From contig CAIRTQ010000055.1 in assembly GCA_903881545.1 (NCBI GenBank), positions 1-64,000 of the forward strand: a stretch of 64,000 nucleotides of DNA, written 5' to 3'. The position numbers were made by a program, and so were the translations under genes. Origin of the DNA: an uncultured Elusimicrobia bacterium. GTDB lineage: Bacteria; Elusimicrobiota; Elusimicrobia; UBA1565; UBA9628. This document shows positions 7,074 to 16,604 of the stretch, piece after piece (position 1 is the stretch's first letter; each line of letters begins with the position of its first letter). The notes beneath the pieces are model-generated. The model was not told the DNA's origin. It made no database searches and saw nothing but the letters and a program-made list of their open reading frames with translations.

Positions 7074-7945
7074 CCCCGCCGTCCCAGCCGGATGTAAAGC
7101 CGGGGCAGGACCGGGGCCAGAAGCAGCCGGACCCGCTCGCGCCGCCGCTCCCAGCGCCGTGCCGCCTGGGCCTTCCTGGAGAAGCGTACGCCCAGCGACT
7201 GCATCCGGCCGGCGAGCGCCCCGTCGAGGACTGCGCGCGCCTGGGCCATGTCCTCCAGCCGCCGGAGGGCGGCCAGCGCGCCGGCGTACCAGCTGGCGCG
7301 TGGGATGCGCCGGCGGCCCAGGAAACCGTCCAAGGTGATGACCGGGGCCAGCAGCGCGGCGTGCGCGCACAAGAACTCGTCGGCGCAGCAGAAGGCCCCT
7401 TCCGGTATCGCGCCCAGGGAGAGGACGACCTCCCGCGAGAAGGCCAGGCCGCTGGCGCCGGTGAAGACGGTCCGGCCCTCCAGGTAATCCTCCGGCTGGC
7501 AGACCAGAACCCGCGGGATCTCCGCGGACAGGGGCTGGTGCATCTCCGGCTCGGGGGTGTCGGCCATCCAGTGCTGCACGATGCCGGCTTTAGGGTGGCG
7601 GTTGAATGCCAGGGCCACCTGGCGTAGTTTGTCCGGGTGCCAGATGTCGTCGGCGTCGAGGAAGCAGAGGAAGGGACCGCGGGCCGCGGCGATGGCCGCG
7701 TTCATGGCCTTGGCCTGGCCGCCGTGGGCCTGGGCGATGAGGAGGATGTCCGAGGCGAAGGGCTCCAGCGCTTCGCGGGTGTCGTCGGTCGAGCCATCGT
7801 CGACGACCACGATCTCGTAGCGCGCGCGGGGCCAAGTCTGTGCCAGTACGGAGATCAGGGCCGCAGGCAGGAAGCGCGCGTGGTTGTGTGCGCAGATGAT
7901 GACCGACAGTCTATGGGGGTCGTCTGGGCCTCGTTCTGCGGGCAT
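7070..7945 (-). CDS. Family 2 glycosyltransferase
   Basis: 291 residues. The GT-A fold is marked by LSVIICAHNHARFLPAAL near the start, EIVVVDDGSTDDT at about 45-57 and CFLDADDIW at about 92-100; the DAD motif is the metal/nucleotide-sugar site. The C-terminal part carries several basic clusters (RRWERRRERVR) that could bind membrane, but no clear transmembrane segment. It would transfer a sugar from a nucleotide donor to a growing surface glycan; the sugar is unknown. It is encoded opposite to its neighbours, with a promoter-like TATCAT (7964-7959, minus strand) 13 nt before the start and TTGCCG 16 nt further upstream. Confidence 0.85.
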   Translation of the reverse strand: MPAERGPDDPHRLSVIICAHNHARFLPAALISVLAQTWPRARYEIVVVDDGSTDDTREALEPFASDILLIAQAHGGQAKAMNAAIAAARGPFLCFLDADDIWHPDKLRQVALAFNRHPKAGIVQHWMADTPEPEMHQPLSAEIPRVLVCQPEDYLEGRTVFTGASGLAFSREVVLSLGAIPEGAFCCADEFLCAHAALLAPVITLDGFLGRRRIPRASWYAGALAALRRLEDMAQARAVLDGALAGRMQSLGVRFSRKAQAARRWERRRERVRLLLAPVLPRLYIRLGRRG

Positions 7946-7958
7946 GGCTGCTTCGGTT

Positions 7959-7986
7959 ATGATACCAAACTGACGGTGCCCGGCAA
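7959..7986 (-). promoter_or_regulatory. Putative minus-strand promoter of the glycosyltransferase
   Basis: On the minus strand TTGCCG (7986-7981) and TATCAT (7964-7959) are 16 nt apart, and the start codon follows 13 nt later. The region is shared with the divergent gene starting at 8013, which has TAAAAT at 7994-7999. Confidence 0.5.
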
Positions 7987-8012
7987 TATTTTCTAAAATG
8001 GCTTAGGCGAAC

Positions 8013-8732
8013 ATGGGCGACGACTTGGAACTGACGGTTCTGCTGCCGACCTTGGACGAGGGCAGCCATCTGGCCGGTCTGCTGGCGGAGGTGCGCGCCG
8101 CGGCGGCCGAGCTGGCGGCGGCCTTCGAGATGCTGGTCATCGACGGGGGCTCGCGGGACCAGACCGTGGCCGTGGCCGAAGCTGCGGGCGCGCGCGTGGC
8201 GCGCCAGCGCGGGCAGGGCTACGGCACCGCGCTGCGGGAAGGCCTGCAACTGGCGCGTGGGCGCTGGGTCCTCTGCATGGACGCCGACGGCTCGCATCCG
8301 GCACGCTGTTTCCGGGCGCTTTGGGCGCGGCGGGAGTCCTGCGACCTGGTCATCGCCTCGCGCTTCGTCGCCGGCGGCGGGGCCCGGATGTCCTGGCACC
8401 GTTACGGCCTGAGCGTCCTGCTCAACGCCGCCATGCGCTGGACGCAGGGCTGGCCCATCCGGGACAGCTCGGGCGGCCTGCGCCTTTACCGGCGCGAGCT
8501 GGCGGCCGCCCTGCCCCTGACGGCGGCGGATTTCTCCGTGCAGCAGGAAGCGCTGGCGCTGCTTTTGGCGCGCGGCGGCAGGGTCGCGGAGGTCCCGTTC
8601 TGCTACGAGCCGCGGCGCAGCGGGCGGTCCAAGGCGGACATCCCCCGCTTGGCCCGGCGCTACCTGCGCGCCTTCTTTGAGCTGCGGCGACTGCGGGGCG
8701 GCATTGCGGGCCCGCGGAGCGAAAAGTTATAG
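8013..8732 (+). CDS. Family 2 glycosyltransferase, polyprenyl-phosphate sugar synthase type
   Basis: 239 residues, the length of DPM1-like catalytic domains. Motifs are LTVLLPTLDEGSHL (7-20), EMLVIDGGSRDQT (about 43-55) and LCMDADGSHPA (about 88-98, the DAD metal site). The downstream 'RDSSGGLRLYRRE' is typical for enzymes that make dolichol/undecaprenyl-phosphate-linked mannose or glucose. It lacks the C-terminal membrane anchors seen in the next gene. Its stop overlaps the GTG at 8732 of the following frame, so the two transferases are cotranscribed. The likely role is making a lipid-linked sugar donor for surface glycan or protein glycosylation. Confidence 0.85.
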   Translation: MGDDLELTVLLPTLDEGSHLAGLLAEVRAAAAELAAAFEMLVIDGGSRDQTVAVAEAAGARVARQRGQGYGTALREGLQLARGRWVLCMDADGSHPARCFRALWARRESCDLVIASRFVAGGGARMSWHRYGLSVLLNAAMRWTQGWPIRDSSGGLRLYRRELAAALPLTAADFSVQQEALALLLARGGRVAEVPFCYEPRRSGRSKADIPRLARRYLRAFFELRRLRGGIAGPRSEKL

Positions 8733-8740
8733 TGGACGAT

Positions 8741-9916
8741 ATGAATCCGGACAAGGTCCTTTCCATCGTCATCCCCGCTTACAACGAGGAGTCGGCCATC
8801 GCCGACATCTTGCGGCGGGCGCTCGACGCCCGCGAGGCCCTCTGCCGCGCCGCGGGCCTGGAGGCCGTCGAGATCGTGGTGGTCGACGACGGCTCGCGCG
8901 ACCGGACCCGCGAGATCGCGGCCGCTTTCAGCCAGGCGCGGCTCGTGGTGCATCCCGTCAACAAAGGCTACGGCGCGGCCCTCATGACCGGCTTTAAGGC
9001 CGCTTCCGGCGGCCTGCTGGCCTTCCTGGACGCGGACGGGACCTGCGACCCGCTGGCCTTCGCGGACCTGCACCGGGCCCTCTCCGCCGCGGGGGCGGAC
9101 ATGGCCGTGGGCAACCGCATGACCGCCGATTCCCGCATGCCGGCCGTGCGGCGCCTGGGCAACCTCTTCTATGCCGCCGTCATCTCCTGGCTCAGCGGGG
9201 TGCGCGTGAGCGACTCTGCCAGCGGCATGCGCCTGTTCCGGCGGGAGCTGCTGGGCCGGCTGGAGCCTTTGCCCACGGGCCTGCATTTCACCCCGGCCAT
9301 GTCGGCCCGGGCCGCCTGCCTGGGCGCGCGCATCGTCGAGGCGCCCATCCCCTACGCTGAAAGGCAGGGGCGCTCCAAGCTCAACGTCGTCAAGGACGGC
9401 GTGCGCTTTCTGCGCGTCATCCTGGGGGTCATCTTCGCGATCTACCCTCTGCGCATCTTCGGCCCCATCGCGGCCCTCTGCGCCCTGCTCGCCGCGGGCT
9501 ACGGCGCCGGTCCCGTGGCCTATTACCTCTCCTTCCACCGGCTGGAAGATGACATGATCTATCGGCTGCTGACCATACTGACCCTGGGCGCCTGCAGCCT
9601 GACGGCCTTGTGTTTTGGGCTCGTGGCGCAAAGCCTTTCCGACATGGCCACGGGCCGCTCCAATCGTTGGCTGGAGCGGGCGGCCTGGTCCCGTTCCGCG
9701 GCGGCCGCGGGCGGCCTGCTGGGCGGCGGCGGCGTCCTGCTCAACTCCCGCACCATCATGGAATACGCCGCCCGCGGCCGCATCACCACGCACTGGGTCT
9801 ACGTGCTGACCGGGGGCCTGGCCGTCATCTGCGGCATGGTCCTGTTCAGTTTCGGCGTCACCATGGGGCTGGCGCGCCACCTGCCCGCGAACCGGCCGGG
9901 CAAATTGCTAAGATGA
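8741..9916 (+). CDS. Family 2 glycosyltransferase with C-terminal membrane segments
   Basis: 391 residues from ATG 8741; an in-frame GTG at 8732 overlaps the previous stop and is an alternative. Residues 1-225 are a GT-A domain: LSIVIPAYNEESAI, EIVVVDDGSRDRT, and LAFLDADGTCDP with the DAD motif, followed by 'DSASGMRLFRREL'. From about residue 225 there are four hydrophobic stretches (around IFAIYPLRIFGPIAALCALL, LLTILTLGACSLTALCFGLV, AAGGLLGGGGVLL, and LTGGLAVICGMVLFSFGVTM). The architecture resembles GtrB/ArnC-type polyprenyl-phosphate glycosyltransferases, which hand a sugar to the lipid carrier at the inner membrane. It is paralogous to the preceding gene and sits 7 nt before the ligase gene. 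Confidence 0.87.
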   Translation: MNPDKVLSIVIPAYNEESAIADILRRALDAREALCRAAGLEAVEIVVVDDGSRDRTREIAAAFSQARLVVHPVNKGYGAALMTGFKAASGGLLAFLDADGTCDPLAFADLHRALSAAGADMAVGNRMTADSRMPAVRRLGNLFYAAVISWLSGVRVSDSASGMRLFRRELLGRLEPLPTGLHFTPAMSARAACLGARIVEAPIPYAERQGRSKLNVVKDGVRFLRVILGVIFAIYPLRIFGPIAALCALLAAGYGAGPVAYYLSFHRLEDDMIYRLLTILTLGACSLTALCFGLVAQSLSDMATGRSNRWLERAAWSRSAAAAGGLLGGGGVLLNSRTIMEYAARGRITTHWVYVLTGGLAVICGMVLFSFGVTMGLARHLPANRPGKLLR

Positions 9917-9923
9917 CACGCTG

Positions 9924-12479
9924 ATGGCGGAACGCAAGAGCCCACCGGAACCCAGAAAGGCCGCCGCGGCCGTCCCTGCGGCTGTCCTTGCCCATAAAGC
10001 CGTGGTCCTGTGGCTGCCCATCCTGTATTGCCTCATCTCCTCCTTGTTCTACCTGCGCACCTACGATTCGGCCCAGGTCAAGATCACCATGATGCAGATG
10101 GGCGGCGCCGCCCTGCTGGCCCTGTGGGCGTCGCGCCTGCTGGAGTCGGGCCGCGCGGCCTTCACCAAGGCGGACCTGCTCTGCCTGGCGCCGTTTTTGG
10201 CCTTCCTGGCGGTCGGCATCCTCTCCTTCCTGCACGCGCCTTATCACATGGCCAGCGTGGACTTCTTCCTGCGGCATTGCTTCTTCATGACCGTGGCGCT
10301 CATCGTGATCTACGAGTTCGACCACGCCGCCACCGACCGCTTGACGCACATTCTGATCCTGACTGCCTGGATCGCGGTGGGCTACGGCATCCTGCAGTGG
10401 GCCGATAATACCTGGTTCCCCCATGGGCCGGGATCTGTCGGGATCGATCCGTTCGTCTGGCGCGGCGCGTTCGGAAACCGCATCTTCTCCACCTACGGCA
10501 ACCCGAATTTTTTCGCAGATTTCCTGGTCATCATCTTCCCCATCCTTCTGACCCAGTACATCAAGACCAAGCGCGCCAGCCTCCTGCCCCTGATGGCGCT
10601 GCTCCTGGTGGACCTCATCATGACCGGGACCAAGGGCGCCTGGTTGGGTTTTGCCCTCGTCATCTTCCTGTTCGGCGTCATCGCCTTCCTCTTCTTTCCG
10701 GTCGTGGTTGCCCCCTACCGCAAGATCGTCTTTGGCGTGGTGGCGGCCGGGGTCCTGGGTTTCGTGGGCTATGTGGCCAAGGACCTGGAAGCGCGCATCG
10801 TGTCGGTGAACTTCCGGCTTTTCACCTGGGAGGCGACCTGGGAGATGATCATGAGGCAGCCCTGGATCGGTACCGGGATCGGCAGCTTCCCGCCGGTCTA
10901 TCCCGCCTTCCGCCGGCCGGCGATCTTCCATATCGAGGGCAAGCACAACACGGAGACCGACCATTCCGAGGACGAGTACCTGGAGGAACTGTTCGACAAC
11001 GGGATCCTCGGCTTTGGGATATTCATCTGGCTGATCTTCAGCACCTTGGCGGTGGGTTTCCGCTCCTTGGGCCAGATGACCACGCTCTTCTCCACCAAGG
11101 ATGGCCGGGCCCCGCCGCGCGCCTATGACTTGGTCGGCTACATGGTCGCTTTCATGGGCATGCTCGGTCACAATTGCTTCGACGTGAGCATGCGCTTCGT
11201 CTCCAGCGGCATCTATCTGGGGCTGCTGTCCGGGATGGTGGTCAACCTAGCCCGCGGCCACGCCCTCCACGAGCTGCACGAACGGCGCGCCGCCGAGGCC
11301 GAGGCCCACGCTCCGGAGCCGGGGTTGGAGGCCGGGCCGTCGGTCTGGCGGAAGCTGGCCGACCTGCTCATCTGGCCGGCGCGCCTGGCGGCTTGGGCGG
11401 GCCTGGCCTATGTGGCCTACCTGCTGTTCCAGGAGTTCGCGGGCATGACCGTTGCGCCGCTGCATCTGCTCAGCGGCGGCGACCTCCTGCAATGGTGGCT
11501 GGCCTGGGCGGTCTTCGCCGGCTGCGTCCTGACGCTCAGCGGCGTGCTGGCGCGAATCGTCCACCTGGCCCGCAACCCCGCCGTGCCCCTCTTGATCCTG
11601 GCCCTACTGATGCCCCTGTATCAGTTCTGGGGCTACTTCAAGGCGGACATGCACCACAACATCGCCATCTACTATTCCAAGGAGCGGCGCTGGGACGATG
11701 CCCTGGGCAACTATCTCAAGGTCAAGAAGCTCAACCCGAACTTCGTGATGTCGATGTATTTCATGGGCAACGTCTACAATGACCGCTTCAATATGAACAA
11801 GGGGTACCACCCGGAGTGGGGAGACACGGACAACCAGCCCCGGGACGACTATGAGCGTGCCTTGGACGCCTACGAGGGCGTGCGCCGGCTGGCTCCCAAT
11901 TACGTGCAGATGCACCATCAGGTCGGCACCCTCCACATGCGCCGGGCGGAATGGGCCAGGAACAATGGCCGGCCCCAGGAGGAGGACCTCTACCTCAAGA
12001 AGGCGCTCACCCGGTTCCATATGTACCAGGCGCTTGACCCGGTCTTCGAGCCGAATTTCCAGCGCATCGGGCAGATCTACATGATGTGGGGGCAGCGTGC
12101 CCAACAGGCGGGCCGCGGGGCGGAGGCCCGGGCCGAGTACCAGAAGGCCGCCGAGAATTTTGAGACCTACATCAACGCCCCGAACTGCGCGGTGGAGCCC
12201 GCCCTGATGGCGAAGGATGTTCTCAAGCGCACCATCCTCGCCTACCAGAGCTATGTCAAGGCGGATGGCGGGCCGCTGGTCCATAAGCACGAGACCGCCG
12301 CGGCCTACAGCAGCCTGGGCAACGCCTACTACATGCTGGGCCGCCGGCAGGAAGCGGAGCAGGTCTATCTGCGGGCCTTGGCCATAGACCCTGGCTTCGT
12401 CCAGGCCAGCAACAACCTGGCGGTGCTCTACCAGCAGACGCGGGCGGGCGGGCGGCCTAGGGCCGCGCGTCCGAGATAG
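9924..12479 (+). CDS. O-antigen ligase/polymerase-like membrane protein with TPR domain
   Basis: 851 residues. Residues 30-430 contain about ten hydrophobic helices with a large loop 'WEMIMRQPWIGTGIGSFPPVY' and 'NTETDHSEDEYLEELFDNG', the pattern of the Wzy_C/WaaL superfamily, in which an Arg and a His-rich loop help transfer polymer from undecaprenyl-PP. Two to three more membrane helices lie at 485-560. The remaining roughly 290 residues are periplasmic TPR repeats, for example 'RRWDDALGNYLKVKKLNPN' and 'GRRQEAEQVYLRALAIDPG'. It could ligate surface polysaccharide to a lipid anchor or glycosylate proteins (PglL type); the sequence does not tell which. It belongs to the same operon as the two glycosyltransferases upstream. 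Confidence 0.85.
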   Translation: MAERKSPPEPRKAAAAVPAAVLAHKAVVLWLPILYCLISSLFYLRTYDSAQVKITMMQMGGAALLALWASRLLESGRAAFTKADLLCLAPFLAFLAVGILSFLHAPYHMASVDFFLRHCFFMTVALIVIYEFDHAATDRLTHILILTAWIAVGYGILQWADNTWFPHGPGSVGIDPFVWRGAFGNRIFSTYGNPNFFADFLVIIFPILLTQYIKTKRASLLPLMALLLVDLIMTGTKGAWLGFALVIFLFGVIAFLFFPVVVAPYRKIVFGVVAAGVLGFVGYVAKDLEARIVSVNFRLFTWEATWEMIMRQPWIGTGIGSFPPVYPAFRRPAIFHIEGKHNTETDHSEDEYLEELFDNGILGFGIFIWLIFSTLAVGFRSLGQMTTLFSTKDGRAPPRAYDLVGYMVAFMGMLGHNCFDVSMRFVSSGIYLGLLSGMVVNLARGHALHELHERRAAEAEAHAPEPGLEAGPSVWRKLADLLIWPARLAAWAGLAYVAYLLFQEFAGMTVAPLHLLSGGDLLQWWLAWAVFAGCVLTLSGVLARIVHLARNPAVPLLILALLMPLYQFWGYFKADMHHNIAIYYSKERRWDDALGNYLKVKKLNPNFVMSMYFMGNVYNDRFNMNKGYHPEWGDTDNQPRDDYERALDAYEGVRRLAPNYVQMHHQVGTLHMRRAEWARNNGRPQEEDLYLKKALTRFHMYQALDPVFEPNFQRIGQIYMMWGQRAQQAGRGAEARAEYQKAAENFETYINAPNCAVEPALMAKDVLKRTILAYQSYVKADGGPLVHKHETAAAYSSLGNAYYMLGRRQEAEQVYLRALAIDPGFVQASNNLAVLYQQTRAGGRPRAARPR

Positions 12480-12512
12480 CGCGCGGGGCCGCCGCGCGCC
12501 AGGCCCGGGGCT

Positions 12513-13283
12513 TCATCGCGGCGCGACGCAGCCGTCGAACTTCGGCACGCGCAGGGCGCCTTTGGTCCAGAGCCAATAGGTCAGCATGGATTTGAGCACG
12601 TCCAGGCCGTAGCGGAACACGTTAACCCCGCATTTTTCCTTGCCGTAATAGGTGGGGATGGGCATCTCGCAGATGCGCAGGCCCTTGATCTTGAATTGGA
12701 TGATGATCTCGGTGTCGAAATGGTAGTCGTTGGAGCAGAGGTCGAAGGGGACCTGGGCCAGCGCGGCGCAGCGGAAGACCCGGAAGCCCGAGTGGAACTC
12801 GGAGAGGCGCATGCCCAGAATGCGGTTCTGTATGGCGGTGAGGAACTTGTTGCCGAGGAACTTGTGGATCGGCATCCCGCCCTTCAGGGGCAGCCCCGCG
12901 ATGCGCGAGCCGAATACCATGTCCACCTCGCCGCGTTCCAGGGGCTCCAGCAGCCCCGGGATCTTCTCGGGCGCGTATTGGGCGTCGCCGTGCAGCATGA
13001 CGACGATGTCGAAGCCGTTGTCGATGGCATAGCGATAGGCCAGCTTTTGGCTGCCGCCGTAGCCGCGGTTGCTCTCGTTGCGGAAGACCTCGAGTTTGTC
13101 CAGCCCCTTGGCCTCGCGGTAGCCGATCCCGATGAGGTAGGTATTGTCCGGGCTGGCGTTGTCAATGACGAAGATCTTTTTGACCTTCTCCTTGATCGTC
13201 GGGGGGATGCGGTCGAGCACCACGGGCAAAGTGTAGGCCGCATTGTAGGCCGGGATGAATATGGCGATCTTGAGTTCGGACAT
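12513..13283 (-). CDS. Family 2 glycosyltransferase, DPM1-like
   Basis: 256 residues on the minus strand. It starts [19 protein letters not shown]; further motifs are [13 protein letters not shown] (about 37-49), [12 protein letters not shown] (about 94-105, with GDAQ in place of the usual D-D-D motif, as in many DPM1-like enzymes) and '[13 protein letters not shown]'. The C-terminal '[16 protein letters not shown]' region is amphipathic. It probably forms a lipid-phosphate-linked sugar or extends the glycan built by the neighbours. It converges with the ligase gene (33-nt gap) and diverges from the E1 dehydrase gene. Confidence 0.83.
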   Translation of the reverse strand: MSELKIAIFIPAYNAAYTLPVVLDRIPPTIKEKVKKIFVIDNASPDNTYLIGIGYREAKGLDKLEVFRNESNRGYGGSQKLAYRYAIDNGFDIVVMLHGDAQYAPEKIPGLLEPLERGEVDMVFGSRIAGLPLKGGMPIHKFLGNKFLTAIQNRILGMRLSEFHSGFRVFRCAALAQVPFDLCSNDYHFDTEIIIQFKIKGLRICEMPIPTYYGKEKCGVNVFRYGLDVLKSMLTYWLWTKGALRVPKFDGCVAPR

Positions 13284-13359
13284 GTCCCGGAGCCGCCTTT
13301 GGCTGCGGCGTATGTTAGCATTTCAAGGCGGCCTCCGGCTGTGGTATCATTACTGGGCT

Positions 13360-14688
13360 ATGGCTGCGGACCAGAACGCTGACCTTCGGAAGCGCATTCT
13401 GGAGCTGGTAGGGCAGTACGCGCGGCAGAAGTTCGCGCCGCGGCCGTTTGCGCCGGGCCAGGACCTCGTCCATTACGCCGGCCGGGTCTTCGACGGCGAC
13501 GAACTGACCCACGCCGCCGACGCCGTCCTCGATTTTTTCTTGACCGCCAACCGGTTCTCCGAGCAGTTCGAGGCGGATTTTGCCGGCCATTTTGGGGTGC
13601 CCGGAGCTTATCTGGTCAACTCCGGCTCCTCGGCCAACCTACTGGCCATCACCGCGTTGACCTCCCCCAAGCTGGGAGAGCGCCGGCTGCGGCCCGGCGA
13701 TGAGGTGGTCACCGTCGCGGCGGGGTTCCCCACCACGCTGGCGCCCATCCTGCAGAACGGGCTGGTCCCGGTCTTCGTGGATGTGGGCATCGGCGATTAC
13801 ACCGCGATCTCGGAGCGGGTCGCGCAGGCCGTCGGCCCCCGGACCCGGGCCGTCATGATGGCGCACACCATGGGCAACCCCTTCGACCTGGACGCCGTGC
13901 AGGAGACCGCCCGCCGGCACGGGCTCTGGCTGGTGGAAGACAACTGTGACGCCCTGGGCTCCACCTACCGCGGCCGGATGACCGGCACGTTCGGCCACCT
14001 GGCGACCTTCTCGTTCTATCCCGCGCATCACATCACCATGGGCGAAGGCGGCTGCGTCATCGCGGCCGGCGATACGGCTGAGGAGCTGGGGCGCATCGTG
14101 CGCTCGCTGCGCGATTGGGGCCGGGACTGCTACTGCGCGGGGGGAGAGACCAACACCTGCGGCAAGCGCTTCGCGCAGCAGTTCGGGACGCTTCCGGCCG
14201 GCTTTGATCATAAATACGTCTACTCGCACATCGGCTACAACCTCAAGCTCACGGACCTGCAGGCCGCGGTCGGCTGCGCGCAGTGGCGTAAGCTGCCCGG
14301 CTTCATCGCGCGGCGCAAGGCCAATTTCGAGTATCTCCGGAAGGCTCTGTCTCCCTACGAGGATCGCCTGGTCCTGCCGTCGGCCACCCCCGGCTCGGAC
14401 CCGGCGTGGTTCGGCTTCGTGATCACGGTGCGTGAAGGCGCGGGCTTTACTAGGACCGACCTACAGCGCCACCTCGAGGAGCGCAAGGTGGAGACGCGGG
14501 CGCTGTTCGCCGGCAACCTGCTGCGCCATCCCGCGTTTCTCGACATCCCACACCGCGTCTGCGGCGACCTGCGCAATACCGACCGCATCACCGATTCCAC
14601 CTTCTTCGTGGGCGTCTATCCGGGGCTCGACGAGCCGCGGCTCGCCTACATGGCCCAGGCCTTCCAGGATTTCCTCAAGGCCCGCTGA
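13360..14688 (+). CDS. CDP-4-dehydro-6-deoxyglucose 3-dehydrase-like (E1, RfbH/DdhC type)
   Basis: 442 residues from ATG 13360, with TATCAT ending 9 nt before it. It is a fold-type I PMP/PLP enzyme of the DegT/DnrJ/EryC1 superfamily. At the place of the usual PLP lysine it has [12 protein letters not shown] (His223-His224), the signature of E1 enzymes, which use PMP for C3 deoxygenation instead of amination. The iron-sulfur ligands are visible too: C196 in [10 protein letters not shown], then C257-x-C259-x7-C267 in [12 protein letters not shown], as in RfbH/AscC. Reaction by family: removal of the C3 hydroxyl of CDP-4-keto-6-deoxyglucose on the way to 3,6-dideoxyhexoses. The next gene encodes a reductase suited as its electron donor. 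Confidence 0.88.
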   Translation: MAADQNADLRKRILELVGQYARQKFAPRPFAPGQDLVHYAGRVFDGDELTHAADAVLDFFLTANRFSEQFEADFAGHFGVPGAYLVNSGSSANLLAITALTSPKLGERRLRPGDEVVTVAAGFPTTLAPILQNGLVPVFVDVGIGDYTAISERVAQAVGPRTRAVMMAHTMGNPFDLDAVQETARRHGLWLVEDNCDALGSTYRGRMTGTFGHLATFSFYPAHHITMGEGGCVIAAGDTAEELGRIVRSLRDWGRDCYCAGGETNTCGKRFAQQFGTLPAGFDHKYVYSHIGYNLKLTDLQAAVGCAQWRKLPGFIARRKANFEYLRKALSPYEDRLVLPSATPGSDPAWFGFVITVREGAGFTRTDLQRHLEERKVETRALFAGNLLRHPAFLDIPHRVCGDLRNTDRITDSTFFVGVYPGLDEPRLAYMAQAFQDFLKAR

Positions 14689-14695
14689 GGCGCGG

Positions 14696-15427
14696 ATGGC
14701 CACGCCACGGAAGCTGCGCTGCACCATCTGCGAGCTACGCGACCATGGGGACCGCGTCTACTCGCTGCGGCTCAGATCCGAGCGGCCCTTGCCCCAGTTT
14801 CGGCCCGGGCAGTTCCTGCACCTGGCCCTGGACCCATACGATCCCTCCGGCTTCTGGCCGGAATCAAGGGTCTTCTCGATCGCGAGCTCCCCAGGCCGCA
14901 AAGACGAAGTGGAGATCGTCTATTCCGTGAAGGGGCGGTTCACCTCGCGGATGGAGAAAGAGCTGTGCGCGGGCGGCGAGGTCTGGGTCAAGCTGCCCTA
15001 CGGGGAGTTCGTGGTCTGCGCGCCCGCGGGAGCGGAGGTGGCGCTGCTGGCGGGCGGCACCGGCGTGACGGCGTTCACGGCGTTCCTGCAGGAATACGCC
15101 GCCCAGGCGGTCGAGGACGGCTCGCGCGTCCATCTCTTCTACGGCGCCCGCAATTCCCAGCTGCTGCTCTTCCGCGAGAGTCTCGTGCGCCTGGCGCAGG
15201 CGCGTCCGGCCTTCCGGCCCCGTTTCTTCGTGGAGGAGGGGGCGTTGGGCAGCCCTGGCGTGGAGGCGGGTCGGCTTTCCCTGGATCTGGCCTGGGCCGA
15301 TTTGCGGGCGCCCGCGGCCGCGACCTACTACCTCTCCGGCCCGCCGGTGATGATCCGGGCCTTTTCAGAAGAGCTGGCGGGGCGCGGGGTCGCGCCCGGG
15401 TCCATCCGAGTCGACGCCTGGGAGTAG
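14696..15427 (+). CDS. E3-like FAD/NAD(P)H reductase, partner of the 3-dehydrase
   Basis: 243 residues from ATG 14696, with GAGG a few nt upstream and only 7 nt after the E1 stop. It is a ferredoxin-reductase-fold protein: flavin-binding RVFSIASSPG (RxFS) at about 57-66, then GGTGVTAFTAFLQEY for NAD(P)H, and YYLSGPPVMI near the end. E3 proteins of ascarylose and related pathways have this module plus an N-terminal plant-type [2Fe-2S] ferredoxin domain of about 90 residues. That domain is absent here, so electrons must pass straight from flavin to E1 or through a separate ferredoxin. The last 100 nt overlap the convergent TPR gene. Confidence 0.8.
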   Translation: MATPRKLRCTICELRDHGDRVYSLRLRSERPLPQFRPGQFLHLALDPYDPSGFWPESRVFSIASSPGRKDEVEIVYSVKGRFTSRMEKELCAGGEVWVKLPYGEFVVCAPAGAEVALLAGGTGVTAFTAFLQEYAAQAVEDGSRVHLFYGARNSQLLLFRESLVRLAQARPAFRPRFFVEEGALGSPGVEAGRLSLDLAWADLRAPAAATYYLSGPPVMIRAFSEELAGRGVAPGSIRVDAWE

Positions 15428-16596
15428 CGGAGCGGCACGGTCCGCGCCAGCGGCTTAAGCCACATGGAGAAGAGGTACTGCTCGCTGCGCCGCACGCCGC
15501 GGCCGGCGTCCAGGATCGCCTCCAGCTGAGCCGTGACCGCGTGCGGCGGCGCGCCGGGCTTGATGTCCCGTCCCGCCCGCCAGGAGAAGTAGGAACGGAC
15601 TCGCAGCGGCACCAGGAAATAATCGGCCCACATACCGGGATGGTCCCGCAGCCGAGCCCGGACTAAGGCGCGGTTGATATAGGCCCACATGGGGGAGTTG
15701 CCGAATCGGCAGGCCGCGTCGAGGTCCGCGAGCGCTTCCCGGCATCGTCCTGCCAGGCGCTTGGCCTCGCCGCGCCAGATGAGGGCTTCCTGGTCCTCGG
15801 GATGGGCCCGGAGCTGGGCGTCCAGGTCGCGCAGCGCTTCCGGCAGGCGCCCCAGCTTGAGCAGGGCGGCGCCGCGCCAGCAGAGGGTCAGGGGGAACGG
15901 GCTTGCTCTCGTGGCCGCGGCCAGGGCCAGGGCGGCGTCTAGGTCGTGCAGGGCCGCGGCGTAGGCGCCGGTCCACAGCCGCATCTCCGCGCGCCAGACC
16001 AGGATCGCGGGTCGGTCCATCTCCGGCACCGTGCGGTACAGTCCGTCCATGGCGGCGAAAGCTTCCCGGGATCGGCCTTGGGAGAGCGCGATCTCGGCCA
16101 GCAGCGCGCGGGCCTTCCAATATTGGGGCGCGCCTCGCAGGACCGCCTGGAACTCCGTCGCGGCCTCGGCGAAGTCCCAGCGGTTATTGAGGAGCATCAT
16201 GCCCCGGTGCCAGCGCATCCAGGAGTATCGGCGGGGCAGTTCGAGGAGGCGTTCGCTCTCCTGCAGTGCCTCGCTGGACCAGTGCAGGCGGTCGAGGAGC
16301 ACCGTGGTCAGGAGGATGCGCCAGGGCCGATGGCGGACCGTCGGGCGCCGGACGAGGGTCTGGAGGAGGTCGTAGAGGCCGGAATCCGGGGCTGTGGCGA
16401 AGCCGCGGTCCAGCGGGTACATGAGGGCTTCGATGACCTCGGCCGGCGGCCGCGAGGCCATGATGCGCTCGCCCAGGGCAAAGGCGCTTTCGAACTCTCC
16501 CGCGGCCACCAGGCCGCGCATCCTTTGGACGGCTGCCACGCGCGGGGAGTCGGCCGGGATGTGCCCGGCGCCGCGCCGAGTCGCGATGACGCTCAC
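15328..16596 (-). CDS. TPR-like helical repeat protein
   Basis: 422 residues; start codon GTG at 16596. The whole length is built from helical repeats of TPR type, for example 'WDFAEAATEFQAVLRGAP', 'GAYAAALHDLDAALALA', 'GRLPEALRDLDAQLRAHPE' and 'GRCREALADLDAACRFG'. There is no signal peptide or membrane helix, so it is a cytoplasmic scaffold of unknown partner. A minus-strand TATAAT (16610-16605) ends 8 nt before the start codon, predicting a nearly leaderless mRNA. The final 33 residues are encoded opposite the end of the E3-like reductase gene and are probably not conserved. The divergent radical SAM gene starts 25 nt away. Confidence 0.75.
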   Translation of the reverse strand: MSVIATRRGAGHIPADSPRVAAVQRMRGLVAAGEFESAFALGERIMASRPPAEVIEALMYPLDRGFATAPDSGLYDLLQTLVRRPTVRHRPWRILLTTVLLDRLHWSSEALQESERLLELPRRYSWMRWHRGMMLLNNRWDFAEAATEFQAVLRGAPQYWKARALLAEIALSQGRSREAFAAMDGLYRTVPEMDRPAILVWRAEMRLWTGAYAAALHDLDAALALAAATRASPFPLTLCWRGAALLKLGRLPEALRDLDAQLRAHPEDQEALIWRGEAKRLAGRCREALADLDAACRFGNSPMWAYINRALVRARLRDHPGMWADYFLVPLRVRSYFSWRAGRDIKPGAPPHAVTAQLEAILDAGRGVRRSEQYLFSMWLKPLARTVPLRYSQASTRMDPGATPRPASSSEKARIITGGPER

Positions 16597-16604
16597 TGCC
16601 GGAC

